Positions 43,306 to 51,853 of a stretch of DNA of 64,000 bases are shown here, in pieces. A program made the position numbers and the translations under genes. The stretch comes from Miniphocaeibacter halophilus (GTDB lineage Bacteria; Bacillota; Clostridia; Tissierellales; Peptoniphilaceae), in assembly GCF_016458825.1 (NCBI RefSeq), contig NZ_CP066744.1, forward strand, positions 1,051,868-1,115,867. Reading direction: 5' to 3'. The notes beneath the pieces are model-generated. The model was not told the origin of the DNA. It did no database searches and saw nothing but the letters and a program-made list of their open reading frames with translations. Every line of letters begins with the position of its first letter. Position 1 is the first letter of the stretch.

Positions 43306-43899
43306 TTAAATAACCCTTATTCCCAGCAAACCAACTAACTCTATAGCCTGAAATGAATTTATTTTACTTCCCCTAAATTCCCTTAAATCTTCAGAAATTC
43401 TTAACTGCTCAATATTTGAGTCGGAAAAGTCTAAGTTGGTTAATTTTGCCTTAAATATTTCAGCTCTTTTTAAATTGACTTCCTTTATTTTGGATTTTTT
43501 AAATTTACAGCTGGAAAAAATAGACTCTGAAAAATCTGTATTCTCCAGTCTTGAATCTTCAAACAAACTGCTTGAAAAATTAGAGTATTTGAAAACGGAG
43601 TCATCTATATGTAAATTTCTAAATATAGAATTATATAAATTTGTACCAACGGCCTTAGAACTTACGATTTTTACATTTTTAAAATAAGAGTCCTTAAAGT
43701 CACTATTGGAAAGGTCACAATTATAAAATTCTGTTTGATAAAAATAAGCCTTATTAAATTTACAGTTATTAAAAATACAATTCCTAAATTCTATATTTTC
43801 AAATTCTATTTTAGAAAAATCATAGTCTGTAATTTCTAAATTATTAAAGTTTTCAAAGGATACTAATCCATCATCTATTAATTCTATTATTTCATTCAT
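43306..43899 (-). CDS. Pentapeptide-repeat protein
   Basis: The 197-residue protein is almost entirely a right-handed beta helix of five-residue repeats with F or L at every fifth position (for example FENIEFRNCIFNNCKF, YNSIF, FKYSNFSSSLFEDS, LENTDF, FKAKLTNLDF). Pentapeptide-repeat proteins often mimic DNA shape and may protect gyrase, but most have unknown roles. It starts behind TAGGAG and is monocistronic, upstream of a 300-base gene-free region. Confidence 0.9.
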   Translation of the reverse strand: MNEIIELIDDGLVSFENFNNLEITDYDFSKIEFENIEFRNCIFNNCKFNKAYFYQTEFYNCDLSNSDFKDSYFKNVKIVSSKAVGTNLYNSIFRNLHIDDSVFKYSNFSSSLFEDSRLENTDFSESIFSSCKFKKSKIKEVNLKRAEIFKAKLTNLDFSDSNIEQLRISEDLREFRGSKINSFQAIELVGLLGIRVI

Positions 43900-44204
43900 A
43901 ACTACTCCTATAATTATTTGATTTATAATATAGTATACAGCAAATAGAAAATTATATTTTAAATTAAGGAAAACTAATGGAAAAACAAGTTAACAAATTC
44001 ATAATAAATTTTTATAAAAATATATTGGAAATATTTCATGTTTAAAATAGATTTTAATAAATGGCTAAATTTCAAGGCTTTAATCTTATGTAAAAGACTT
44101 TAGACATGGAATTTTAGGTTAAAAAACTAAATGTAAAAGCATTTATTCTAGAAAAATTGTAATTTTTCTGTAGAATGGTACTTGTAAGAAAGAGGTGTGT
44201 AAGT
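43900..44204. other. Gene-free region with a 20-bp palindrome before the Xre gene
   Basis: No open frame with a ribosome site is present. AGAAAAATT (44150-44158) and AATTTTTCT (44161-44169) form a near-perfect palindrome 36 bases upstream of the regulator start and could be its operator. Confidence 0.5.
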
Positions 44205-44825
44205 TTGGAAATAGGAAAAAGTTTAAAGGAAAAACGAACAGAATTAAATTTAACTCAGGAGGAAGTTGCAAAGGAAATTATGGTTTCAAGACAGACAATA
44301 TCAAATTGGGAAAATGGAAAAAGCTACCCGGATATTGAGAATTTGGTTTTGCTGTCTCAACTATATAATATTTCTTTAGATGGGCTCTTAAAAAACAATA
44401 TTGAAGAAACTAAAAAGTTACAGGAGTCTATGGAAGATGAAGTTAGACGTAGTACAACTTTTTCAAATTTGATAATATTTTCTGTTTTAGCAATGGCTGT
44501 TTTAATAACAGGACTTATAGGAGGTAAGGATAATATGATAGATTTTTTAGATTATTTTTCAGAGATATTTGTTATTATTGTAATAATTGGCAGTATGGTT
44601 TTATCTGGACAATTAAAAAAAGATAGTATTCAATTAACTAAAAAGGCTAATAAAATTTTGAAGGTAATAGTAATTTCAGCTATGATTTCAATAGTAACAA
44701 GTATGCCTAGTATTGTACGCTCTTTTAACGAAGGATATAAAAAGGGTGTACAGTGGGACCCGATAATTTCTTCAGAGAACTCTAATATTAAAGTTAGTAG
44801 TATAAAACCAAGCCTCTTTTTTTAG
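44205..44825 (+). CDS. Xre-family regulator with C-terminal membrane domain
   Basis: The 206-residue protein has a helix-turn-helix at about 6-60 (LNLTQEEVAKEIMVSRQTIS, then NWENGKSYPDIENL) followed by three hydrophobic segments (about 81-103, 110-128 and 148-168). The likely start is the TTG at 44205 behind AGAGGTG; a distant ATG at 44175 has no site. Membrane-attached Xre proteins of this kind are known but poorly understood. Its last 54 bases overlap the end of the convergent acetyltransferase gene, with no terminator between them. Confidence 0.8.
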   Translation: MEIGKSLKEKRTELNLTQEEVAKEIMVSRQTISNWENGKSYPDIENLVLLSQLYNISLDGLLKNNIEETKKLQESMEDEVRRSTTFSNLIIFSVLAMAVLITGLIGGKDNMIDFLDYFSEIFVIIVIIGSMVLSGQLKKDSIQLTKKANKILKVIVISAMISIVTSMPSIVRSFNEGYKKGVQWDPIISSENSNIKVSSIKPSLFF

Positions 44826-45284
44826 TTCATAATATTTTAAGTCCTTATCTGTTTTTATGTATTTAAAGCCGACTTTTTCCAGTACATGTTGGCTTCTTTT
44901 ATTTCGTAAAATTGTATCGGCATAGATTATATTTAAGCCTAAGCTAGTAAAGCCGTATTCAATAATTAATTTTTCTGCCTCTGTCCCGTAGCCTAATCCT
45001 TTTACAGAGTCATTTATTAAGGCAATAGACAAGGTGGCTGATTTTTCTTTTTTATTAATGAATTTTAAAGAGATTTCCCCTATGGTCCTACCATTTAAAT
45101 CGATAGCAAAATATTTTCTGCTTTTTAGTCCTACATGGCTATTAAAAAAATCATCTACCTGGTAGGCTTTATATTCATAGGATTTATATTTTTCATTGGA
45201 AGAAAATATAGCAGGGTCTGATATGTAATTTTTATAAAATTCATGGGCTTTTTCTCTTGTATAAGGTAGTAATTTTATAGTCAT
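44772..45284 (-). CDS. GNAT family N-acetyltransferase
   Basis: The 170-residue protein has the GNAT pattern ATLSIALINDSVKGLGYG (acetyl-CoA loop VKGLGYGT near 93-100) and RNKRSQHVLEKVGFKYI, like RimJ/RimL-type enzymes. It starts behind AAGGAG. Its 3' end overlaps the convergent Xre gene by 54 bases, so the two transcripts are antisense there. The substrate cannot be inferred. Confidence 0.85.
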   Translation of the reverse strand: MTIKLLPYTREKAHEFYKNYISDPAIFSSNEKYKSYEYKAYQVDDFFNSHVGLKSRKYFAIDLNGRTIGEISLKFINKKEKSATLSIALINDSVKGLGYGTEAEKLIIEYGFTSLGLNIIYADTILRNKRSQHVLEKVGFKYIKTDKDLKYYELKKEAWFYTTNFNIRVL

Positions 45285-45330
45285 ATGTATTTCTCCTTAT
45301 ATAGATTATAGCAAAATTTAATTATAAGTA

Positions 45331-45365
45331 TTAGCTACTATATTTATAAATAATATAGTAGCTAA
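45331..45365 (-). terminator. Perfect 13-bp hairpin between FNT transporter and acetyltransferase genes
   Basis: TTAGCTACTATAT (45331-45343) and ATATAGTAGCTAA (45353-45365) pair fully with a 9-base loop. It lies 22 bases past the FNT stop. There is no T-run, so it may protect the mRNA end or bind a regulator, and not be a classic terminator. Confidence 0.55.
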
Positions 45366-45386
45366 ATACTTAAAATATGATATATA

Positions 45387-46196
45387 TTAGTCCCCTGAAT
45401 ATGGTAATTCGCAGGTATTTAAGGAATTACATTTTCTATTTGACATAAACACAGGTATTGCAACTACTATTGCTCCACCAAGGGCATTTCCAAGAAAGAC
45501 CGTTAGGAAGTTAGTTAAAAAATCTAAAATTGTTATTGTTGCTTGTCCGGAAAATATTGCTGCAGGTATTATAAAAGCATTAGCCACTGCATGTTGTAAT
45601 CCAATAACTATAAATATCATTACCGGAAACCATAGTCCAAATATTTTTCCGGCTAACGTTTTAGCTGATGTTGCAATCCAAACAGCAGTACATACAAATA
45701 TATTTCCGCCTAGTCCAGAAATTAATGCTGACATTGTAGAGGCTTCTATTTTAGAGTTAGCTATATTAAGAGTTGTTTCTAAATAGGCTCCTTCTGTTAA
45801 GCCAACAATATGGCCAAAAAAATAAGCGACTAATACAGCTCCTAAAATATTACTTATGGCTACTACTAACCAGTTATAAACAACCTGGGATATTTTTACT
45901 TTTTTGTCTAAATATCCCAAAGTCATTGTTAAGGTATTTCCTGTTGCAAGTTCTGCATTCATTAAATATATGGATATTAATCCAATAGGAAATATAGATG
46001 CTCCTAAGAACAGTCCTATTCCATTTAATTCTTTTGACATTGCACCTACTATTCTTAAGTAGGCTAAATATCCTAAGGCAATAAAGGCTCCACCAAGTAT
46101 GCCTAGTAAAAATAATCTAATAAAAGACATTTTATTTTTTTCTTCTGCCTTTTTAGATAATATATCAATTGTTTCATTTCCTTGATAGAAATTCAT
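45387..46196 (-). CDS. Formate/nitrite transporter (FNT) family channel
   Basis: The 269-residue protein has six transmembrane helices and the FNT signature GLQHAVANAFIIPAA with the central pore histidine. FNT channels pass formate, nitrite, hydrosulfide or short acids; formate is most likely in a fermenting anaerobe, but hydrosulfide cannot be excluded. The C-terminus ends with two cysteines (CNSLNTC). It starts behind TAAGGAG and appears monocistronic. Confidence 0.88.
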   Translation of the reverse strand: MNFYQGNETIDILSKKAEEKNKMSFIRLFLLGILGGAFIALGYLAYLRIVGAMSKELNGIGLFLGASIFPIGLISIYLMNAELATGNTLTMTLGYLDKKVKISQVVYNWLVVAISNILGAVLVAYFFGHIVGLTEGAYLETTLNIANSKIEASTMSALISGLGGNIFVCTAVWIATSAKTLAGKIFGLWFPVMIFIVIGLQHAVANAFIIPAAIFSGQATITILDFLTNFLTVFLGNALGGAIVVAIPVFMSNRKCNSLNTCELPYSGD

Positions 46197-46339
46197 AACA
46201 AATACTCCTTAATTATTTTATTATATTTTATATAAAAATCTACTCTTTCTATATATACACATTTTACTCTAATTGAAACAGATTATCAGTTAAGTGAGTC
46301 ACATTTGCTTTATTTAAGTGGAAAAGGAAAATTTCAATA

Positions 46340-46370
46340 TAGGCAACTGAAAGCAACCTATAGTTGCCTA
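46340..46370. promoter_or_regulatory. 9-bp inverted repeat upstream of the membrane-tethered Xre gene
   Basis: TAGGCAACT (46340-46348) and AGTTGCCTA (46362-46370) are perfect complements spaced by 13 bases, 65 bases before the regulator start. The spacing fits a dimeric DNA-binding protein, possibly the Xre regulator itself. Confidence 0.5.
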
Positions 46371-46434
46371 ATAGTTGGTGGCTTATTTTGGATAAATATA
46401 ATAGACTTATAATAAATAAAAAGGAGGTAGAAAT

Positions 46435-46797
46435 ATGACAGGCTCTATGACTTACTTAATTATTTCCATAGGAATTATAGTAGGAATTATTTTTTTAATT
46501 AAGAAATCTTTTAAGAAGTTCTTTGAAAAATATATTAAACCTAAATATTTTCAAGATAATATAGTAATGGATAAAAAGCCACTTAATGAGGTAATTAAAG
46601 AAAATCGTATTAAAAATAAAATGACTCAGGAATTTATTGCAGAAAAACTGGGAGTCAGTAGGCAGGCAGTGTCAAAGTGGGAAAATGGAAATTCTGAACC
46701 TACTATGGGTAATTTAATATTACTGGCAAATCTTTTTGATTTAAGCTTGGAAGAATTATTAAGGCAAGTGGATACTAATATATATTTAAATAAATAA
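46435..46797 (+). CDS. Xre-family regulator with an N-terminal membrane anchor
   Basis: The 120-residue protein begins with a transmembrane helix (about 6-23, YLIISIGIIVGIIFLI) and a basic linker (KKSFKKFFEKYIKPKYF), then a standard helix-turn-helix at about 50-110 (NKMTQEFIAEKLGVSRQAVS, then KWENGNSEPTMGNL). An anchor before the DNA-binding domain is an unusual order. The start at 46435 is supported by AAGGAGG; no internal ATG before the helix-turn-helix except M45 (ATGGATAAA at 46567) could bypass the anchor, and that one lacks a clear ribosome site. Confidence 0.82.
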   Translation: MTGSMTYLIISIGIIVGIIFLIKKSFKKFFEKYIKPKYFQDNIVMDKKPLNEVIKENRIKNKMTQEFIAEKLGVSRQAVSKWENGNSEPTMGNLILLANLFDLSLEELLRQVDTNIYLNK

Positions 46798-46810
46798 AAG
46801 GGAAAATGTG

Positions 46811-46873
46811 TCTTTTAAACTAGAAAAATCATCCTTGTAAGAGTACTATATATTTTTCTTTGGCTTTAAAAGA
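46811..46873. other. Two-part inverted repeat of unknown role
   Basis: TCTTTTAAA (46811-46819) pairs with TTTAAAAGA (46865-46873) and AGAAAAAT (46822-46829) with ATTTTTCT (46852-46859), leaving a 22-base loop. It lies in a 247-base gene-free stretch after the tethered Xre gene. It could be a small RNA or the 3' end of that transcript. Confidence 0.4.
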
Positions 46874-46975
46874 GCATTTGATGTTAAATTTTATTTTGAG
46901 TTGTAATATGTTTTTTCTTGTATAAAATGAAATAGATGTAAGAATAATATTTTTTATAACTGGATAATATTATTA

Positions 46976-47011
46976 AAGGACCTGATGAAAAGCAGGTCCT
47001 TAACATTTTTT
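46976..47011 (+). terminator. Terminator downstream of the tethered Xre gene
   Basis: AAGGACCTG (46976-46984) and CAGGTCCTT (46993-47001) pair fully, followed after AACA by seven T. It would also help end the convergent acetyltransferase transcript. Confidence 0.85.
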
Positions 47012-47044
47012 TAATTTTTCCCATGGTTATTGTAAGGCTATCCT

Positions 47045-47869
47045 TTACAAATCTATCCACAAGGTCATATAATTATCGTCTATAGAAAATCCCTTATTTA
47101 CATACAGGTCTATTAAGGTGCTATTTGCAGGTTTTAACATAGATAAATTTTTACTGCCTGCTTTACAGCCTAAATAGTTAGCAAAGTCAAGGATTTTATC
47201 GATATCGCCTTTTATAAAAGGAATATGAAAGGCCTTTTCAGGTTGAAATCTATATCCACCTATTAAAACATTTTCTTTGTCATCGGTATAAATCCAATTT
47301 TTACTAGCTAAAAACTCACCTAAACCGCTATTAACTGGATAAAATGTCCTATTTATAACTATATAGTCATCCATATAGTCATAATATTGAGATAAAAACT
47401 CCTCTCCATTTTCTTTTGAAACTAATTTGAATTTTTCAGGATTTGTATTTATATTTCTAATTGGCTTAAGTATTTCTGTGTATTCTGCTTTTACTTCAAA
47501 GCCATTTTTTTCAGCTAGATGTTTACTAATTGTATTGTACATTTCAGTGTACATACCAACAGATTTTAAATTTAATTTTTCTATATGTTCAAAATAAGCG
47601 TCATAGATTTTTTGTCCTATACCTAAATTTTGAAAATCCGGATGTACTCTTAATGTTTCAAGCCATCCATAATCTTTATAGAGTCTGGTTAATTTTCCCA
47701 TTCCCTGTAGTTTTCCATCTACAAAGGCGCCAATTAAATCGCCATCACTTTCATGTAGGAACATATTCCAAACGTCATTTATATAACGATTATGGGGCAT
47801 AGCACCTTTTTCAACATATATACATTCTTCTCTGTCTGAATCAGTAATTGTTCTAGTAATTATATCCAT
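47045..47869 (-). CDS. GNAT family N-acetyltransferase with extra C-terminal domain
   Basis: The 274-residue protein has an N-terminal GNAT domain (about 1-140) with WLETLRVHPDFQNLGIGQKI as acetyl-CoA strand and loop. A C-terminal half of about 130 residues resembles a second, degenerate acetyltransferase fold (ending YVNKGFSIDDNYMTLWI). Two-domain GNAT proteins of this size occur in Firmicutes, usually with unknown substrate. It starts behind AAGGAG and is monocistronic. Confidence 0.84.
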   Translation of the reverse strand: MDIITRTITDSDREECIYVEKGAMPHNRYINDVWNMFLHESDGDLIGAFVDGKLQGMGKLTRLYKDYGWLETLRVHPDFQNLGIGQKIYDAYFEHIEKLNLKSVGMYTEMYNTISKHLAEKNGFEVKAEYTEILKPIRNINTNPEKFKLVSKENGEEFLSQYYDYMDDYIVINRTFYPVNSGLGEFLASKNWIYTDDKENVLIGGYRFQPEKAFHIPFIKGDIDKILDFANYLGCKAGSKNLSMLKPANSTLIDLYVNKGFSIDDNYMTLWIDL

Positions 47870-48013
47870 TATTTTCTCCTTATTTCAGTTCTATAATTAT
47901 ATTATACTAAAATAAATAAATTTTTAATGTTTTTAAAAAAATATCTTTAAATTTAAGTATATTTTGTAGTATGCTATAGGTATATATTTTATTTTGCATA
48001 AGGGAGTTATAAG

Positions 48014-49492
48014 ATGAAAATTGGATTTGACAACCAAAAATATTTAGAATTACAGTCATCTCATATTAGAGAGAGAATAAATCAATTTGATAATAAATTG
48101 TACCTGGAATTTGGTGGTAAATTATTTGACGACTACCATGCTTCAAGGGTTTTGCCTGGATTTCAACCGGATAGTAAATTGAAATTATTAAAGGAATTGT
48201 CTGAAGAAATAGAAATTATTATAACTATTAATGCTAAGGATATAGAAAAAAACAAGGTTAGAGGAGATTTGGGAATAACATATGATACTGATGTTTTAAG
48301 GCTTATTGAGGCTTTTAAAAATAATGGACTATATGTTAGTTCTGTTGTAATTACCCAATATACCGGTCAACAAAGTGCCGACCTATTTAAGAATCATTTA
48401 ATTAATTTGGGAATTAAGGTTTATACCCACTATTTAATTGAGGGTTATCCTCAAAATATACCATATATTGTTAGTGAAGACGGCTTTGGAAAAAATGCAT
48501 ATATTGAAACTACAAAACCCTTAGTTGTTTTAACTGCACCAGGACCGGGAAGTGGGAAAATGGCAACTTGTCTTTCCCAACTTTATCATGAAAATAAAAG
48601 AGGTATCAGGGCAGGTTATGCTAAATTTGAGACCTTTCCAATATGGAATATTCCTTTAAAACATCCTATTAATTTAGCCTATGAGTCTGCTACAGCAGAT
48701 TTAAACGATATTACTATGATAGACCCATTTCATCTAGAGGCCTATGGAGAAACAGCTGTTTCATATAATAGGGATGTGGAAATATTTCCGGTATTATCGG
48801 CTATGTTTGAAATGATTTACGGAGAGAGTATGTATAAATCCCCTACTGATATGGGTGTAAATATGGCTGGTAATTGCATTAGTGATGACAAGGTATGTCA
48901 GGAAGCTTCTAAACAGGAGATTATTAGACGTTATTATAATGCTTTAAATGAATTGGCAAGAGGAAATTGCCTGGAGTCTGTTGTATATAAAATAGAGCTA
49001 TTAATGAAGCCTTTGAATATTAATGTAAATGACAGGCCTGTTGTTCCGGCTGCCTTAAAGAGAGCAAAGGAAACAGGTAAGGCAGCTGCAGCTTTGGAAC
49101 TTCCAGACGGCAGTATTATTACAGGAAAAACTTCGGATTTATTAGGACCATCGGCAGCTTTAATTTTAAATGCCTTGAAGGAACTTGCAGGCATTGATGA
49201 TGATATTCATTTAATTTCACCGGAAGCAATTGAGCCTATTCAAAAATTAAAAACTAAATATTTAGGTGGTAAAAATCCAAGACTTCATATAGATGAAACC
49301 TTAATTGCCTTGTCTATTTCAGCGGCAAGTAATCCGGTAGCACAGCTGGCCCTAGATCAAATTCCTAAACTAAAGGGATGCCAAGCCCATATTTCTGTTA
49401 TGTTAGCAGAGGTAGATATAAAATTATTTAAAAAATTATCTATTGAGGCAACTTCTGAAGCGGTTTTTGAAAATAAACCAATTTACTATTAA
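48014..49492 (+). CDS. DUF1846 family protein
   Basis: The 492-residue cytoplasmic protein matches DUF1846 along its length: the start KIGFDNQKYLELQSSHIRER, a nucleotide-like loop TAPGPGSGKMATCLSQLYHE near residue 173, and TDMGVNMAGNCI. Members are conserved in Firmicutes, are structurally known and have no established reaction. The gene follows AAGGGAG and ends at a strong terminator. It is monocistronic. Confidence 0.92.
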   Translation: MKIGFDNQKYLELQSSHIRERINQFDNKLYLEFGGKLFDDYHASRVLPGFQPDSKLKLLKELSEEIEIIITINAKDIEKNKVRGDLGITYDTDVLRLIEAFKNNGLYVSSVVITQYTGQQSADLFKNHLINLGIKVYTHYLIEGYPQNIPYIVSEDGFGKNAYIETTKPLVVLTAPGPGSGKMATCLSQLYHENKRGIRAGYAKFETFPIWNIPLKHPINLAYESATADLNDITMIDPFHLEAYGETAVSYNRDVEIFPVLSAMFEMIYGESMYKSPTDMGVNMAGNCISDDKVCQEASKQEIIRRYYNALNELARGNCLESVVYKIELLMKPLNINVNDRPVVPAALKRAKETGKAAAALELPDGSIITGKTSDLLGPSAALILNALKELAGIDDDIHLISPEAIEPIQKLKTKYLGGKNPRLHIDETLIALSISAASNPVAQLALDQIPKLKGCQAHISVMLAEVDIKLFKKLSIEATSEAVFENKPIYY

Positions 49493-49498
49493 AAAGAG

Positions 49499-49532
49499 AA
49501 AATAGAAAGCCTTTTGGGCTTTCTATTTTTCT
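49499..49532 (+). terminator. Bidirectional terminator after the DUF1846 gene
   Basis: AATAGAAAGC (49501-49510) pairs with GCTTTCTATT (49518-49527), followed by T. It overlaps the stop region of the convergent gene at 49523. Confidence 0.88.
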
Positions 49533-50065
49533 ATTAATTCTATTAATTTTTCTTCAATATAGTCATCAAAATCTACGCCACCAATTGTGATTTTGTCTTC
49601 GTCAAATATATCTACTATTACTCTAAAGAAGTTTATTATTAATTTGTTTCCATCGATATAATATTCGTCAAAATGTCCTGGTAAAAATACTATTTCAATA
49701 TTTTCATATTTATCAGCTTTTGGATTTTTATTAATTTTTTCTAGGAATTTATCGGAATGTAATGTTTTAATTGGTTTTATCATTAAATTTGTAAAACCTA
49801 AATCTTCCATCATCCACATATTATTATTCCAATATCTCATTTCCGTTTTAGTTCCGTTACTTATTAATTCTCTATTGGATATGGAAGAAAGAACTTTTCT
49901 TGCCGATTCTTCGTTAAATTCATCGTTATATAAGTATTTCATATCGGGAAATTCTACAATGCTTTTTATATAAGATTCTCCTACTTTTTCTCCTTCACTA
50001 CTAGCTTGCCAAAAATAGAGTAAGGATTCAATAATATCTAAATTTGTTGTTATATTTTTAACCAT
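49523..50065 (-). CDS. Unrecognised 180-residue protein
   Basis: This soluble protein has no signal or membrane segment. It opens with helices (LDIIESLLYFWQASSEGEKV) and ends with beta-like strands (IEIVFLPGHFDEYYIDGNKL, KLIINFFRVIVDIFDEDKIT), strongly acidic at the C-terminus. I do not recognise a family with confidence. It starts behind AAGGAGG and shares a terminator with the convergent DUF1846 gene. Confidence 0.72.
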   Translation of the reverse strand: MVKNITTNLDIIESLLYFWQASSEGEKVGESYIKSIVEFPDMKYLYNDEFNEESARKVLSSISNRELISNGTKTEMRYWNNNMWMMEDLGFTNLMIKPIKTLHSDKFLEKINKNPKADKYENIEIVFLPGHFDEYYIDGNKLIINFFRVIVDIFDEDKITIGGVDFDDYIEEKLIELIEK

Positions 50066-50182
50066 TATATAGCCTCCTTAAGCTTATGTATATTTATAAG
50101 TATAGACCATAGCGGTTAATTCTGTATATGATCTAAAACAAATAGGGAAAATGAATACTTGAAGAGTCTTATTTATTAAATT

Positions 50183-50210
50183 AAAAAGTACTCCAATTTC
50201 TTGGAGTACT
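50183..50210 (-). terminator. Terminator of the glycerol operon
   Basis: AGTACTCCAA (50187-50196) and TTGGAGTACT (50201-50210) form a perfect 10-bp stem with TTTC loop, T-run on the minus strand, just past the DUF1667 stop. Confidence 0.9.
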
Positions 50211-50213
50211 AAT

Positions 50214-50573
50214 CTATTTTACAGACCTTGTAGCTATTATATTAACATTTGTTCCTGCTACATTTTCTATTATTGTGTCACCCATTTTTACCGGTGCAGA
50301 TACTTCAACACTATTTATTTCTTTCATAACGTCAAATATTTTAGATTTAGGTATATCTAATTCAGTTTTTACACTAACTCTTTCAACTTGACCATTTTTT
50401 ACTTTTACTGTTGAAGTTACAAACCTTGTTGGATTTGTTATTTCTTTTTCAGCGTATGCTGCGCCTCTTTTACAAGTGTTTCCTTCAACTTTAGAAACTT
50501 CCTCATTATCTAAAGTCACTGTCATATGACAACCAATAGGACAACTTATACAAATTAAATTTTTTTCTTCCAT
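50214..50573 (-). CDS. DUF1667 family protein of the glycerol-3-phosphate dehydrogenase operon
   Basis: The 119-residue protein begins with the cysteine motif CISCPIGCH (about 8-16) plus C33 in NTCKRG, likely a metal or iron-sulfur site. DUF1667 proteins regularly accompany the two FAD proteins of clostridial glycerol-3-phosphate oxidation, probably as an electron-transfer or assembly partner. It begins one base after the FAD oxidoreductase stop and is the last gene of the operon. Confidence 0.9.
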   Translation of the reverse strand: MEEKNLICISCPIGCHMTVTLDNEEVSKVEGNTCKRGAAYAEKEITNPTRFVTSTVKVKNGQVERVSVKTELDIPKSKIFDVMKEINSVEVSAPVKMGDTIIENVAGTNVNIIATRSVK

Positions 50574-50574
50574 T

Positions 50575-51840
50575 TTACTTCGCCTCTACTTTAAAGGTAA
50601 TATTATCTGTATTTTGATGTTCTAGAATATAATCTTTTTTCAATTTTATTTCTTGCATTTCACCTGGTGCAAGGAATGGTTTTTTTCTGTGAATTGCTAA
50701 TTCATCGTCAAAATTCACATCTACATATGCACCTTCATATACATCAGTTACTCTAAACCTTACTGTTACATCATCAGACAAGGTTGAAAGATTTATATGA
50801 TCAGGTACTAGGTAGGAAACTCCTTTGTCCGGTATTAATTGTATTTTCTTTCCGGATGTATCTACCTTGTTCATTTTTATATATTCGGCAGCTTTTTTTC
50901 CTGCTATATTTGATTCCATTGTTACATGGTCAACTAAGTCATGAACATGAAGTACATTACCACAGGCAAAAACGCCTTCAACATTTGTCATTAGGTTTTC
51001 ACCAACTATTGGTCCACTTGTTTTACGATTCATCTTAACGCCTAAATCACGAGATATTTCGTTTTCCGGTATTAATCCAACAGACAGTAGTAGGGTGTCA
51101 CAGGAAACAAATTCTTCTGTTCCGGGTATAGCTTGTTTTTTATCGTCTACTTTAGATAATACTACACCTTCCATTCTGTCTTTACCAACTACTTTAGATA
51201 CTGTATGTTGATACAGTAAAGGAATGTCATAGTCATCTAAGCATTGTACTATATTTCTTTGTAGTCCACTGGAATATGGCTTTCTTTCGACAACGGCCTT
51301 AACTTTTGCCCCTTCTAAAGCCATTCTTCTAGCCATTATTAGTCCAATATCCCCTGAACCGAAGATGACTACTTCCTTTCCAGGTATATAGCCTTCCATA
51401 TTCATTAGACGTTGAACCATTCCGGCAGAGAATACCCCTGATGGTCTATAGCCTGGAATATTAATTGCTCCACGGGATCTTTCCCTACAACCCATAGCTA
51501 AAATTACTGCTTTAGCTTGAATTTCAAATATACCATCTTCTTCATTCATTACTGTTACTACTTTATTTTCATCAACTGATAAAACCATAGAATTTAAAAT
51601 ATATTCAATATTTTTTTCTTCTACTAAATTAGCATATCTTTCAGCATATTCTGGGCCTGTTAATTCTTCCTTAAATACATGTAAACCAAAACCGTTATGA
51701 ATACATTGATTTAAGATTCCACCAAGAATATTATCTCTTTCTATTATTAAAATATTATCTATTCCATTTTCCTTTGCAGAATAAGCTGCTGCTAAACCTG
51801 CTGGACCTCCACCAATTACTACAATATCATATTCTTTCAT
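50575..51840 (-). CDS. NAD(P)/FAD-dependent oxidoreductase of the glycerol-3-phosphate operon
   Basis: The 421-residue flavoprotein has an FAD loop GGGPAGLAAA at about 10-19, the GCRERSRG segment, a second nucleotide loop FGSGDIGL near 164-171 and the FAD end motif GVFACGNVLHVHD. It belongs to the pyridine-nucleotide-disulfide-like oxidoreductases found between glpA-like and DUF1667 genes. It probably passes electrons from glycerol-3-phosphate oxidation to NAD or another carrier. It is 13 bases after the glpA-like gene. Confidence 0.9.
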   Translation of the reverse strand: MKEYDIVVIGGGPAGLAAAYSAKENGIDNILIIERDNILGGILNQCIHNGFGLHVFKEELTGPEYAERYANLVEEKNIEYILNSMVLSVDENKVVTVMNEEDGIFEIQAKAVILAMGCRERSRGAINIPGYRPSGVFSAGMVQRLMNMEGYIPGKEVVIFGSGDIGLIMARRMALEGAKVKAVVERKPYSSGLQRNIVQCLDDYDIPLLYQHTVSKVVGKDRMEGVVLSKVDDKKQAIPGTEEFVSCDTLLLSVGLIPENEISRDLGVKMNRKTSGPIVGENLMTNVEGVFACGNVLHVHDLVDHVTMESNIAGKKAAEYIKMNKVDTSGKKIQLIPDKGVSYLVPDHINLSTLSDDVTVRFRVTDVYEGAYVDVNFDDELAIHRKKPFLAPGEMQEIKLKKDYILEHQNTDNITFKVEAK

Positions 51841-51853
51841 ATTTTATCACCTA

